NCBI GenBank assembly: GCA_039180875.1
Contig: JBCDCY010000003.1
Location: forward strand, 124,001 to 188,000
Origin: JBCDCY01 sp039180875
Lineage (GTDB): Bacteria > Pseudomonadota > Alphaproteobacteria > Rhodobacterales > Rhodobacteraceae
Direction: 5' to 3'
DNA length: 64,000 nt
The notes beneath the pieces were generated by a model that saw only the letters and a list, made by a program, of their open reading frames with translations, was not told the origin of the DNA and searched no databases. Below are positions 7,722 to 15,703 of the stretch, piece by piece. Each line of letters opens with the position of its first letter. The first letter of the stretch is position 1. The translations under genes and the position numbers were made by a program.

Positions 7722-8860
7722 TGGAACTCGGGCGGCGCCATATCTTCGGGGCGACGATTTTTGCCATCGTCGTGCACCTGGCGGTCGCGGCCGCGGTGTT
7801 CTGGACGCCGCTCACCAGCGGGGCGACCGGGGCAGGCGTCGGCGGGCTCGACATCTCCCTCGGCGCCGCCGGCGGCGCCCCAGGTCTGACAGAGCCGTTG
7901 GTGCCGCAACAGGTCCTGCAGGAGCAGGCGGAACGGGCAGAGGAAGAGGATATCCCCGAACCGACCGAGACCGCCGAGCCGACCGAGACGGAGGTCGCCC
8001 CGCCCGAACAGACCGAGGTGGCGGACGTAGAGTCCCCGGAAGAGGCCGAGGTCGAGCCGATCGCCGAGGAAACCCCGCCCGACGTGATCGAGGAGGCCGA
8101 GCTCGACCCGGTGACGGAAGAAGCCCCGCCGGAGCTCCTCCAGGAGCCCACGGCCGAGCCCGTGACCGCCGAGACGGCCGAGCTGACGCCGGTCGAGGAC
8201 ATCGAGCCGGTGCTGACAGAGCCCGAGCCGATCGAGCCTCAGGAGACGCCGGAGGAGGTCGAGACCGCCAGCGTACAGCCGGAAGAGGTCGAGCCCCCCG
8301 AGGTGACGGAGGCCGAGACGGTCGACGGCACCGTCTCCCGCCGCCCGCGCGCCCGCCCTCGGGAGTTCGAGGTGCCGGAGCGCCAGCAGGCACAGCCCCA
8401 GCCCCAGCCCGAACCGGAGCCCCGGCGCCGACCGGCAGAGACCGCCAGCAGCTCCGGCGAGGACGCCGACGAAGAGAGCACCAACCGCGGCCAAGGCACC
8501 GCCAACAATGCCGGCGATGCAAGGGAAAATACCGGGGACTCCAATGCCAACAGCGCCGGCGGCAATCCCGGGGCAAAGCGCGACTACGCCGCCCGCATCC
8601 AGGCGATCCTGGCGCAGAACAAGCGCTATCCCCGCCGTGCGCAATCGCGCCGGCAGGAGGGGACGGGCCAGCTCTACTTCGTGGTGCGGGCGGACGGCGC
8701 GGTCTCGGGCATCCGGCTGCAAAGCAGCTCCGGCCACGCCATCCTGGATGACGAGATCCTGGCGATCCTGCGCCGGGTGGGGGCGCTGCCGCCGTTCCCG
8801 GCGGATCTCGGGGTCCCACAGCTCGAACTCGTGGTGCCGATCACCTTCGATCTGCGCTAG
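7721..8860 (+). CDS. tonB: TonB-family energy transducer
   Basis: 379 residues. An N-terminal membrane anchor (about 10-29) is followed by a long periplasmic spacer (about 60-240) dominated by Pro, Glu, Thr and Val (repeated EPTE and EEAE-type units). An Asn/Gly-rich linker leads into a TonB C-terminal domain (about 285-379; RYPRRAQSR, GTGQLYFVVRADGAV, ILRRVGALPPFP). The spacer is long enough to cross the periplasm. It is the last gene of the run beginning near 3030 and should energise the receptors encoded upstream and perhaps the one near 28 kb. The next gene is convergent. Confidence 0.92.
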   Translation: MELGRRHIFGATIFAIVVHLAVAAAVFWTPLTSGATGAGVGGLDISLGAAGGAPGLTEPLVPQQVLQEQAERAEEEDIPEPTETAEPTETEVAPPEQTEVADVESPEEAEVEPIAEETPPDVIEEAELDPVTEEAPPELLQEPTAEPVTAETAELTPVEDIEPVLTEPEPIEPQETPEEVETASVQPEEVEPPEVTEAETVDGTVSRRPRARPREFEVPERQQAQPQPQPEPEPRRRPAETASSSGEDADEESTNRGQGTANNAGDARENTGDSNANSAGGNPGAKRDYAARIQAILAQNKRYPRRAQSRRQEGTGQLYFVVRADGAVSGIRLQSSSGHAILDDEILAILRRVGALPPFPADLGVPQLELVVPITFDLR

Positions 8861-8890
8861 GCGTTGGCCCTTCCGGTCAGCCGCGCGCCA

Positions 8891-9421
8891 TCAACCGGGC
8901 GCGGGCCGGATAATCTGCCCGCCGAGGGTCTCGATCACCGAGCGGGCGTCGTAGGCGCTGTCGGCGTCGTCGGGCTTTTCACCCTCGAAGACCAGAATGT
9001 TTGCGAACGCCTCATAGCGGGTGATCGGCCGCGTCGTGGTGGTGGAGAAATCGCCGAAGAAGCCGCCGCGAAAGCCTGAGCGGAAGAACCGGCCGCCGCC
9101 GAACCCGCCCCGGCCGAAGCCGTTGGTGGTGGAGCGGAAGCTGGTCTCGGCCTCCGTATCGCTGTCGGCGATGCGGAACCAGTCGTGCCCCGTGGCGAGC
9201 GTGACCTCAGCCGCACGGAACAGCAGATAGGTCTCCACCGTATCGCGTGAGGTCTGGGTATTGCCGGAGAAGCTGACGCGATAGCGGTTCTCCTCCAGCG
9301 CCTTGTTGGCGTAGCCGTCGCGCTTTTCGACCGGGGCGTAGGGCGTGGGCTCCACGCAGGCCGTGAGCGTCGTTGCCACAACGGCGATGGCCAATGCGCT
9401 CCGAAAAGGTCTTTGTGGCAT
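8891..9421 (-). CDS. CC0125/CC1285-family lipoprotein
   Basis: 176 residues. ATG at 9421 is preceded by GGAGG with six-base spacing. The signal peptide ends in the lipobox LTAC (Cys22). The mature protein carries the family pattern NRYRVSFSGN, a TYLLFRAAEVTL helix and HDWFRI. It also has a Gly/Phe/Arg-rich insert (about residues 100-125) with repeated GFGRGGFGGGRF-type units, and a C-terminal YEAFANILVFEGEKP segment. Family members are envelope lipoproteins of unknown function. It is convergent with tonB. Confidence 0.85.
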   Translation of the reverse strand: MPQRPFRSALAIAVVATTLTACVEPTPYAPVEKRDGYANKALEENRYRVSFSGNTQTSRDTVETYLLFRAAEVTLATGHDWFRIADSDTEAETSFRSTTNGFGRGGFGGGRFFRSGFRGGFFGDFSTTTTRPITRYEAFANILVFEGEKPDDADSAYDARSVIETLGGQIIRPAPG

Positions 9422-9517
9422 GGGGTGCCTCCAAACGGGCTTGGCCTCAGCGTAGCAAAGCGCCCTGCGCCGCGCCAAGGGAATTGCGCCGACCGGGCGA
9501 TGTCGGGGCGGGCCGGG

Positions 9518-9538
9518 CGATCACGATCGCCGTGATCG
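9518..9538. repeat. Inverted repeat CGATCACG-ATCGC-CGTGATCG
   Basis: Eight-base perfect arms with a five-base centre lie in the 141-bp gap between the lacI-type gene end and the lipoprotein start, both on the minus strand. There is no T-run, so it is not a convincing intrinsic terminator; a protein site is possible. Confidence 0.4.
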
Positions 9539-9562
9539 GTGCCTAGCGAGGGCGGCGGGGGC

Positions 9563-10561
9563 TCAGATCGGAGGCCGCAGAGTGCCCCGTTCGATCAGAT
9601 GGCAGGGGAAGAGCTGCGCCTCCGGCACCCGGTCGGGATCGTCCAGCATGGCGACGACGCAGGCGATGGAGCCGTCGATGATCTGGCGGATCGGCTGGTG
9701 GATGGTCGTGAGGTCGATATTGGCCCAGCCCGCCATCTCCATGTCATTCAGGCCCATCAATCCGATATCGCCGGGCACGTCCAGGCCGGCCGATTGCACG
9801 GCGCTGAGCGCACCGATGGAGAGGACATCGTCACCGCAGAAATAGGCCTCCGCCGGGTCGGCCGCGAGCAGCCGCAGCATCTCTGCCCGGCCGGCATCGA
9901 AGGAATAGGCGCGGGCGAAACTGTGGGAGAGGGCGAGGCCCGGCGCCTCCGCCAGCGCTTCGCGAAAGCCGAGCAGGCGATCCTGGGTCGAGGTCGCATC
10001 GGCCGGCCCGCCGAGAAAGCCGATCCGCCGGTAGCCGCGGGCAACGAGGGTGCGCGCCGCCATCCGCCCGCACTCCACATTGTCGATGCCGACCACGTGC
10101 ACGTCGGGCCGCTCGGCAAACCGGCCGAAGGAATGCACCACCGGCATCCGTGCATCGCGAAACGCCTTGGCGAACTCGGGCGACAGGGTCGAGGAGGCGA
10201 CGATCACGCCGTCGACGGAGTATTGCCTCAACAGCCGGACGGAATTGGCCGGATCGGTCTCGTCGGTGAGGTTGATCAGGAGCGGGCGCAGACCCCGGTT
10301 CTGCAGGGCCCGGGTGAACAGATCGAAGATCTCGAGAAAGATCGGGTTGTGAAAGTTGTTGGAGATCAGCCCAATCAGCTTGGTCCGTCCGGTCGTCAGG
10401 CTCGAGGCGAGCGCATTGGGGTGGTAGCCCAACACCTCCGCCGCCTCCTCCACCTTGCGCCTGGTCTTGGCGGAGACCGAGGCGCCCTCGGTAAAGGTGC
10501 GCGACACGGCGGAGCGCGAGACCCCGGCGAGCTTGGCCACATCCTTCAGCGTCACGTTCAT
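9563..10561 (-). CDS. LacI-family transcriptional regulator, probably of the inositol cluster
   Basis: 332 residues; ATG at 10561 begins MNVTLKDVAKLAGVSRSAVSR, the canonical LacI helix-turn-helix with a hinge near 45-58. The rest is a periplasmic-binding-protein-like sensor domain (GLISNNFHNPIFLEIFDLFTRAL, VIVASSTLSPEF, GFLGGPADATSTQDRLLGF, MGLNDMEMAGW). The gene is divergent from an ABC sugar importer, with an 18-bp palindrome between them. An identical 16-bp palindrome precedes iolD. The simplest reading is a repressor of inositol uptake and breakdown, relieved by a pathway sugar; the inducer cannot be read from sequence. Confidence 0.88.
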   Translation of the reverse strand: MNVTLKDVAKLAGVSRSAVSRTFTEGASVSAKTRRKVEEAAEVLGYHPNALASSLTTGRTKLIGLISNNFHNPIFLEIFDLFTRALQNRGLRPLLINLTDETDPANSVRLLRQYSVDGVIVASSTLSPEFAKAFRDARMPVVHSFGRFAERPDVHVVGIDNVECGRMAARTLVARGYRRIGFLGGPADATSTQDRLLGFREALAEAPGLALSHSFARAYSFDAGRAEMLRLLAADPAEAYFCGDDVLSIGALSAVQSAGLDVPGDIGLMGLNDMEMAGWANIDLTTIHQPIRQIIDGSIACVVAMLDDPDRVPEAQLFPCHLIERGTLRPPI

Positions 10562-10603
10562 CGGCCCAGCATAGGGGGATCGGTGCGGCGATCGCCAGGG
10601 CAA

Positions 10604-10621
10604 TTTGCAACCGGTTGCAAA
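10604..10621. promoter_or_regulatory. LacI-type operator, TTTGCAACCGGTTGCAAA
   Basis: Perfect 18-bp palindrome with the central CG step typical of LacI-family sites, in the divergent region between the regulator (start 10561) and the binding-protein gene (start 10705). The core TTGCAACCGGTTGCAA is repeated exactly at 16838-16853. It could serve both autoregulation and importer control. Confidence 0.8.
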
Positions 10622-10704
10622 AATCGGCCGTCTGTGCTTTCCTGATCCGGAAGAGGCGGCCAACCGCCCGCGTATTCGCGACACAACTCGCCAGGGAGGA
10701 TCGA

Positions 10705-11652
10705 ATGAAATCCGTCATTGCATCTCTTGCCATCGGCGCCGCCGCGCTGACGGCGCCGGTCGCGGTCTGGGCCGACGGCCACGGCGCGCTGCGCTACGTG
10801 CTGGTCAGCCACGCCCCCGACAGCGACAGCTGGTGGAACACCGTCAAGAACAGCATCGCGCTAGCGAGCGACCAGATGGGGGTGGAGGTCGAGTACCGCA
10901 ATCCGCCCACCGGCGACATCGCCGACATGGCCCGGATCATCGAGCAGGCGGCGGCGAGCGGCCCGAACGGCATCATCACGACGCTCGCCGACTACGACGT
11001 GCTGCGCGGCCCGATTGAGGATGCGGTGGCCTCCGGCGTCGACGTCATCATCATGAACACCGGCACGGCCGAACAGGCGCGCGAGATCGGCGCGCTGATG
11101 TATGTGGGCCAGCCCGAATATGACGCGGGCTATGCCGCGGGGCTGCGGGCCAAGGGCGACGGCATCGGATCTTTCCTCTGCGTCAACCACACGATCCAGC
11201 AGCCCTCACTGGTCGAGCGCTGCCGCGGCTTTGCCGACGGGCTCGGCGTCGAGCTTGGCGATGCGATGCTCGACAGCGGCACCGACCCGGCAGAGGTTAA
11301 GAACAAGGTGCTCGCCTACCTCTCCGCCAATCCCGAGACCGAAGCGATCCTGACCCTCGGCCCGGTCTCCGCCGATCCCACGATCCAGGCGCTCGAGGAA
11401 AACGGCATGGCGGGCGAGATCTACTTCGGCACCTTCGATCTGGGCGCCGAGATCGTGAAGGCGATCCAGGCCGACGTGATCCAGTGGGGCATCGACCAGC
11501 AGCCCTTCCTGCAAGCCTACATGCCGGTGGTGATCATGGCGAACTACCACCGCTACGGCGTGCTGCCGGGCAACAACATCAACTCCGGCCCGGGCTTCGT
11601 CACCAAGGACGCGCTCGAGCTGGTGGAGGAGTTCGCGGGCGAATACCGCTGA
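10705..11652 (+). CDS. Periplasmic sugar-binding protein of an ABC importer (inositol-binding IbpA-like)
   Basis: 315 residues; ATG at 10705 follows AGGGAGGATCGA. A signal peptide (about 1-23, ending VWADG) leads into a type I periplasmic-binding fold: LVSHAPDSDSWWNTV, GIITTLADYDVL, VDVIIMNTG, YVGQPEYDAGYAAG, and the C-terminal GIDQQPFLQAYMPVV typical of the ribose/inositol group. The permease and ATPase follow. The nearby iol genes and shared operator point to myo-inositol or a related cyclitol as ligand, as in the Caulobacter IbpA-IatAP importer; this rests on context. Confidence 0.85.
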   Translation: MKSVIASLAIGAAALTAPVAVWADGHGALRYVLVSHAPDSDSWWNTVKNSIALASDQMGVEVEYRNPPTGDIADMARIIEQAAASGPNGIITTLADYDVLRGPIEDAVASGVDVIIMNTGTAEQAREIGALMYVGQPEYDAGYAAGLRAKGDGIGSFLCVNHTIQQPSLVERCRGFADGLGVELGDAMLDSGTDPAEVKNKVLAYLSANPETEAILTLGPVSADPTIQALEENGMAGEIYFGTFDLGAEIVKAIQADVIQWGIDQQPFLQAYMPVVIMANYHRYGVLPGNNINSGPGFVTKDALELVEEFAGEYR

Positions 11653-11748
11653 ACCCCGCCTGACATTTCCGGGCGGGCGGCCCACGGATCGCCCGCCCCG
11701 ACGGATCCCGCGACCGACCCCGTGACGGATCCTGCGACGGAGGCTGCC

Positions 11749-12873
11749 ATGTCAGAGGCCGCGCAATCCGCACCCCCGACGGACGAGAGGATCAAGGCCG
11801 TCCCGGTCTGGCGCCGGGCGCTTATCCGGCCGGAGCTCGGCGGCATGTGCGGCGCCGTCCTGGTCTTCACCTTCTTCCTGCTGACCGCGCTCGACAGCGG
11901 CATGTTCAACATCCAGGGGGTGATGAACTGGTCCACGGTCTCGGCCCAGTTCATGATCATCGCCGTGGGGGCGTGCCTGCTGATGATCGCGGGGGAATTC
12001 GACCTCTCCGTCGGCTCGATGATCGGCTTTTCCGGCATGATGATCGCCATCTTCGCGGTCACCCTCGGCTGGCCGGTCTGGATGGCGATCATCGTGACCT
12101 TCGCCATGGCGCTCGCCATCGGGGCGCTGAACGGCTTCATCGTCGTGCGCACCGGCCTGCCGAGCTTCATCGTGACGCTCGCCTTCCTCTTCATCCTGCG
12201 CGGCTTCACGATCTATCTGCCCCAGACGATCGAGCGGAAGACCATCATCGGCGGGGTGACGGACGTGGCGGCGGGCGACTGGCTGGCGCCGATCTTCGGC
12301 GGCAAGATCCTGACCGGCCTCTTCACCTGGCTGGGCGAGGCCGGCTGGATCGCGACGTTCGAGCGGGGGACGCGGGCCGGCCAGCCGGTGGTCGACGGCA
12401 TCCCGATGCTGATCGTCTGGGCCATCGCCCTGGTGATCTTCGGCCACATCCTCCTCACCCGCACCCGCTTCGGCAATTGGATCTTCGCAAGCGGCGGCGA
12501 CGCCCAGGCGGCGCGCTATGTCGGGGTGCCGGTCAACCGGGTGAAGATCCTGATGTTCATGTTCACGGCCTTTTGCGCCACGGTCTTCGCCACCTGCCAA
12601 GTGATGGAGTTCGGCTCCGCCGGCGCCGACCGCGGCCTGTTGAAGGAGTTCGAGGCGATCATCGCGGTGGTGATCGGCGGCGCGCTGCTGACCGGAGGCT
12701 ACGGCTCCGTCATCGGCGCGGCGCTCGGGGCACTGATCTTCGGGGTGGTGCAGCAGGGCCTGTTCTTCGCCGGCGTCGAAAGCTCGCTCTTCCGGGTGTT
12801 CCTCGGGGTCATCCTGCTCTTCGCCGTGATCCTCAATACCTATATCCGCCGCATGATCACCGGGGAGCGCTGA
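11749..12873 (+). CDS. ABC sugar importer permease (IatP-like)
   Basis: 374 residues with about ten hydrophobic helices. It carries the family motif GEFDLSVGSMIGFSGMM near 80-95 and the cytoplasmic AARYVGVPVNRVKI and GALLTGGYGSVIGAALGALI that contact the ATPase. ATG at 11749 is favoured over the upstream GTG at 11722 because GGAGG lies five bases before it. The ATPase gene starts one base after this stop. It should form a homodimeric channel for the ligand of the upstream binding protein. Confidence 0.9.
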   Translation: MSEAAQSAPPTDERIKAVPVWRRALIRPELGGMCGAVLVFTFFLLTALDSGMFNIQGVMNWSTVSAQFMIIAVGACLLMIAGEFDLSVGSMIGFSGMMIAIFAVTLGWPVWMAIIVTFAMALAIGALNGFIVVRTGLPSFIVTLAFLFILRGFTIYLPQTIERKTIIGGVTDVAAGDWLAPIFGGKILTGLFTWLGEAGWIATFERGTRAGQPVVDGIPMLIVWAIALVIFGHILLTRTRFGNWIFASGGDAQAARYVGVPVNRVKILMFMFTAFCATVFATCQVMEFGSAGADRGLLKEFEAIIAVVIGGALLTGGYGSVIGAALGALIFGVVQQGLFFAGVESSLFRVFLGVILLFAVILNTYIRRMITGER

Positions 12874-12874
12874 G

Positions 12875-13654
12875 ATGGCCGCCCCGATCATCGAGATGCG
12901 CGAGATCGAGAAGCATTTCGGCTCCGTCATCGCGCTCGCCGGCGTCTCCATCGACGTCTTCGCGGGGGAGTGCCATTGCCTGCTCGGCGACAACGGCGCG
13001 GGCAAGTCGACCTTCATCAAGACCATGTCGGGGGTGCACAAACCGACCCGGGGGGAGATCGTCTTCGAGGGCCGGCCGATGCACTTCGAGGACCCGCGGG
13101 AGGCGATCGCCGCCGGCATCGCCACCGTCTACCAGGATCTGGCGATGATCCCGTTGATGAGCGTCGCGCGGAACTTCTTCATGGGGAACGAGCCACTGCG
13201 CCGGATCGCCGGCATCCCGTTCTTCGACCAGGCCTATGCCGACCGGGTGACGATGGAGGAGATGGGCCGGATGGGCATCAACCTCCGCGGTCCCGATCAG
13301 GCCGTCGGCACGCTTTCGGGCGGGGAGCGCCAGACCGTCGCCATTGCCCGCGCCGTGCATTTCGGCGCCAAGGTGCTGATCCTGGACGAGCCGACCTCGG
13401 CCCTCGGCGTGCGCCAGACCTCGAATGTGCTGGCGACCATCGACAAGGTCCGGAAGCAGGGCATCGCGGTGGTCTTCATCACCCACAACGTGCGCCATGC
13501 CCTGGCCGTGGGCGAACGCTTCACCGTGCTCAACCGCGGCCGCACCCTCGGCACTGCCGAGCGGGGCGAGATCACGCCCGACGAACTGCAGGACATGATG
13601 GCCGGTGGGCAGGAATTGGCGGAGCTCGAAGGATCCCTCGGCGGCACCGTCTAG
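12875..13654 (+). CDS. ABC sugar importer ATPase (IatA-like, single domain)
   Basis: 259 residues with one complete nucleotide-binding domain: Walker A GDNGAGKST (38-46), Q-loop in ATVYQDLAMIP, signature LSGGERQTVAIARA near 147-160, Walker B VLILDEPT, and an H-switch in FITHNVRHA. RbsA-type sugar ATPases usually carry two fused domains of about 500 residues; this is a single-domain form that must dimerise. It is translated immediately after the permease and completes the three-gene importer. Confidence 0.92.
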   Translation: MAAPIIEMREIEKHFGSVIALAGVSIDVFAGECHCLLGDNGAGKSTFIKTMSGVHKPTRGEIVFEGRPMHFEDPREAIAAGIATVYQDLAMIPLMSVARNFFMGNEPLRRIAGIPFFDQAYADRVTMEEMGRMGINLRGPDQAVGTLSGGERQTVAIARAVHFGAKVLILDEPTSALGVRQTSNVLATIDKVRKQGIAVVFITHNVRHALAVGERFTVLNRGRTLGTAERGEITPDELQDMMAGGQELAELEGSLGGTV

Positions 13655-13662
13655 GCGGTCGC

Positions 13663-14796
13663 TTAGCGAAACATCGGCGGGCGGGCGTCCTGCCAGGCGC
13701 CGTCGGCCTGGGCCGAGGCGACGGCGGCATGCACCGCGGCCATGGAGCGGAGCCCGTCCTCCGCCCGGGGGTAGAGACCCCCTGCCTCATCCCGGATCGC
13801 TTCGGCCAGATCGACGTAGATGTTGGCGACCGCCATCGGAAAGCCCTCGGGCGAGCCGATGACGACGCGGGAAAGGCGCGCCGCGTCCGCGCTGATGCCC
13901 GCCTCCCCCTTCTCCAGGATCTCCGTCCGGCCGCCGAGGCGCTGCCAGTAGACCTGGTTCGGCTGCTCCTGCGCCCAGCGAAGGCCGCCGGTCTCGCCGT
14001 AGATCTGGATGTCGAGCCCGTGCTGCCGACCGATGGCCACCGTGGAGGTCCAGAGCCGGCCGACGACCCCACCCTCTGTCCGGAAATTCACCATCGCGTC
14101 GTCTTCGAGCTCCCTTCCGGGCACGCAGGAGGCGAAGTCGGCCGAGAGCCGCGCAACCTCGTCGCCCAGGATGAAGCTCGCCAGATGCAGCGCGTGGATG
14201 CCGCAATCGGCCATTTGGCCGGACACGCCGGCCTGGGCCGGGTCGTAGCGCCAGCGCACCCGGGGATTGTCCTGGTCCGCCGCATCGGCGTGGTGGCCGT
14301 GGCTGAAATTGGCGACCACAAGCCGGATGCGCCCAAGCTCACCCGCTGCCACCATCGCCCGCATCTGGCGTACCATCGGATAGGCGGAGTAGCAGTAGTT
14401 CACCGCGCAGATCCGCCCGGCCTGGGCGGCGAGATGGACGATCTCCTCCCCCTCCGCCACCGTCATGGTCATCGGCTTTTCGCAGAGGACGTGAAAGCCC
14501 GCCTCGAGGAAGGCCTTGGTGATCTCGAAATGGGTGGCGTTCGGCGTGGCCACGGTGACGAGGTCCAGGCGGTCGTCCCGCACCGTCTCCGCCGCCAGCA
14601 TCTCCCGCCAATCGCCATAGGCCCGGTCGGCGGCGATGCCTAGGCTTTGGGCATAGTCCCGCCCCCTCGCCGCATCCGCATCGAGGGCCCCGGCGACGAA
14701 GGCGAAGTGCCCGTCGGCCTGCGCGCCCAGGCGGTGGGCCGGGCCGATCTGGCTGCCTTCACCGCCCCCCACCATGCCCCATCTGAGTTTCGCCAT
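13663..14796 (-). CDS. Gfo/Idh/MocA-family NAD(P)-dependent dehydrogenase
   Basis: 377 residues. ATG at 14796 (MAKLRWG) has GAGGAG six bases upstream; an ATG two codons earlier has no spacing to it. The N-terminal Rossmann domain reads GMVGGGEGSQIG, then the family's DLVTVATPNATHFEI and HVLCEKPMTMT, with the catalytic-type Lys in CEKP. Residues GVSGQMADCGIHALHLA belong to the C-terminal domain. Such enzymes oxidise a ring hydroxyl of sugars or cyclitols (inositol 2-dehydrogenases belong here). It runs against the importer and is third in a minus-strand set with a TIM-barrel protein and a second Gfo/Idh/MocA enzyme. Confidence 0.88.
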   Translation of the reverse strand: MAKLRWGMVGGGEGSQIGPAHRLGAQADGHFAFVAGALDADAARGRDYAQSLGIAADRAYGDWREMLAAETVRDDRLDLVTVATPNATHFEITKAFLEAGFHVLCEKPMTMTVAEGEEIVHLAAQAGRICAVNYCYSAYPMVRQMRAMVAAGELGRIRLVVANFSHGHHADAADQDNPRVRWRYDPAQAGVSGQMADCGIHALHLASFILGDEVARLSADFASCVPGRELEDDAMVNFRTEGGVVGRLWTSTVAIGRQHGLDIQIYGETGGLRWAQEQPNQVYWQRLGGRTEILEKGEAGISADAARLSRVVIGSPEGFPMAVANIYVDLAEAIRDEAGGLYPRAEDGLRSMAAVHAAVASAQADGAWQDARPPMFR

Positions 14797-14806
14797 AGGC
14801 ATCTCC

Positions 14807-15703
14807 TCACGCAAAACCGATGGAGGCGAGGTAGCGGCGGTTGGCCGTCGCATCCCTCAGCGGATCGGTGCTCGGCAGGGTCGGATCGCAGTCCTGCTCT
14901 ACCGTGCACCAGCCATCGAACCCGGCCTCGAGCAGGATCTGGCGGACCCGGGGAAAGTCGACGTCGCCGTCGCCGAGATTGCAGAAGATCCCCTGACCGC
15001 AGGCCTCGTAGAAGCCCGTACCCTTGGCGATCACATCGGCCTTCACCACCGCGTTGATGTCCTTGAAGTGCATGTAGCTGATCCGATCCACATGCCGCTC
15101 CATGAACGCCACCGGGTCGAAACCGGCGTAGGAGTGGTGGCCGGTGTCGAAGCAGATCTTCAGGATGTCCGCATCGACCTCGTCGAGCAGGCGCTCGAGC
15201 TCCGGCTCGAAATCCATGAAGCCCGCGGCATGAGCGTGGATGCCGACCGTGAGGCCATATTCCTCCATCCCCATGCGGGCTACGGTGGCGATGCGGTCGC
15301 GGAAGGCGGCCCACTCGGCTTCGTCCATCTGTTCCGCCGCATCGGCCCGGCCGGCGGTGGGCGCTCGGCGCGGAGAGATCGAGTCGATCAGCACCAGATG
15401 CCGTGCCCCATGGGCCGAGAGCGCCCGGCAGGTGCGGACCGCGCCGTCGCGCACGTCGTCCCACTGCGCAGGATCGTGGAAGGCGCGGAAGACCACGCCG
15501 CCGATCAGCTCCAATCCATGCTCGGCCAGGGCATCGGCGACGATCGGCGGATCCTCAGGCATGAAGCCGACGGGGCCGAGCTCGATGCCCCTATAGCCCG
15601 CCGCGGCGCAGTCCCGCAGCACATCGCGCCAGTCCGGGTTGCGCGGATCGCCCGCGAACTCCACGCCCCAGGAGCAGGGGGCGTTGCCGATGCGGAGGGT
15701 CAT
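14807..15703 (-). CDS. TIM-barrel sugar isomerase/epimerase, IolE/IolH-like
   Basis: 298 residues. The start overlaps the stop of the upstream oxidoreductase (ATGA). The N-terminus GNAPCSWGVEF and AAAGYRGIELGPVGFMPEDP mark the xylose-isomerase-like TIM-barrel family. Metal-ligand regions are seen in KICFDTGHHSYAGFDP, ISYMHFKDIN and GWCTVEQD. Members include inosose dehydratase (IolE) and inosose isomerases. The SWGVEF start differs from classical IolE, so the precise reaction is open. The cluster has no other IolE candidate, so it may supply that step (inference). Confidence 0.75.
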   Translation of the reverse strand: MTLRIGNAPCSWGVEFAGDPRNPDWRDVLRDCAAAGYRGIELGPVGFMPEDPPIVADALAEHGLELIGGVVFRAFHDPAQWDDVRDGAVRTCRALSAHGARHLVLIDSISPRRAPTAGRADAAEQMDEAEWAAFRDRIATVARMGMEEYGLTVGIHAHAAGFMDFEPELERLLDEVDADILKICFDTGHHSYAGFDPVAFMERHVDRISYMHFKDINAVVKADVIAKGTGFYEACGQGIFCNLGDGDVDFPRVRQILLEAGFDGWCTVEQDCDPTLPSTDPLRDATANRRYLASIGFA

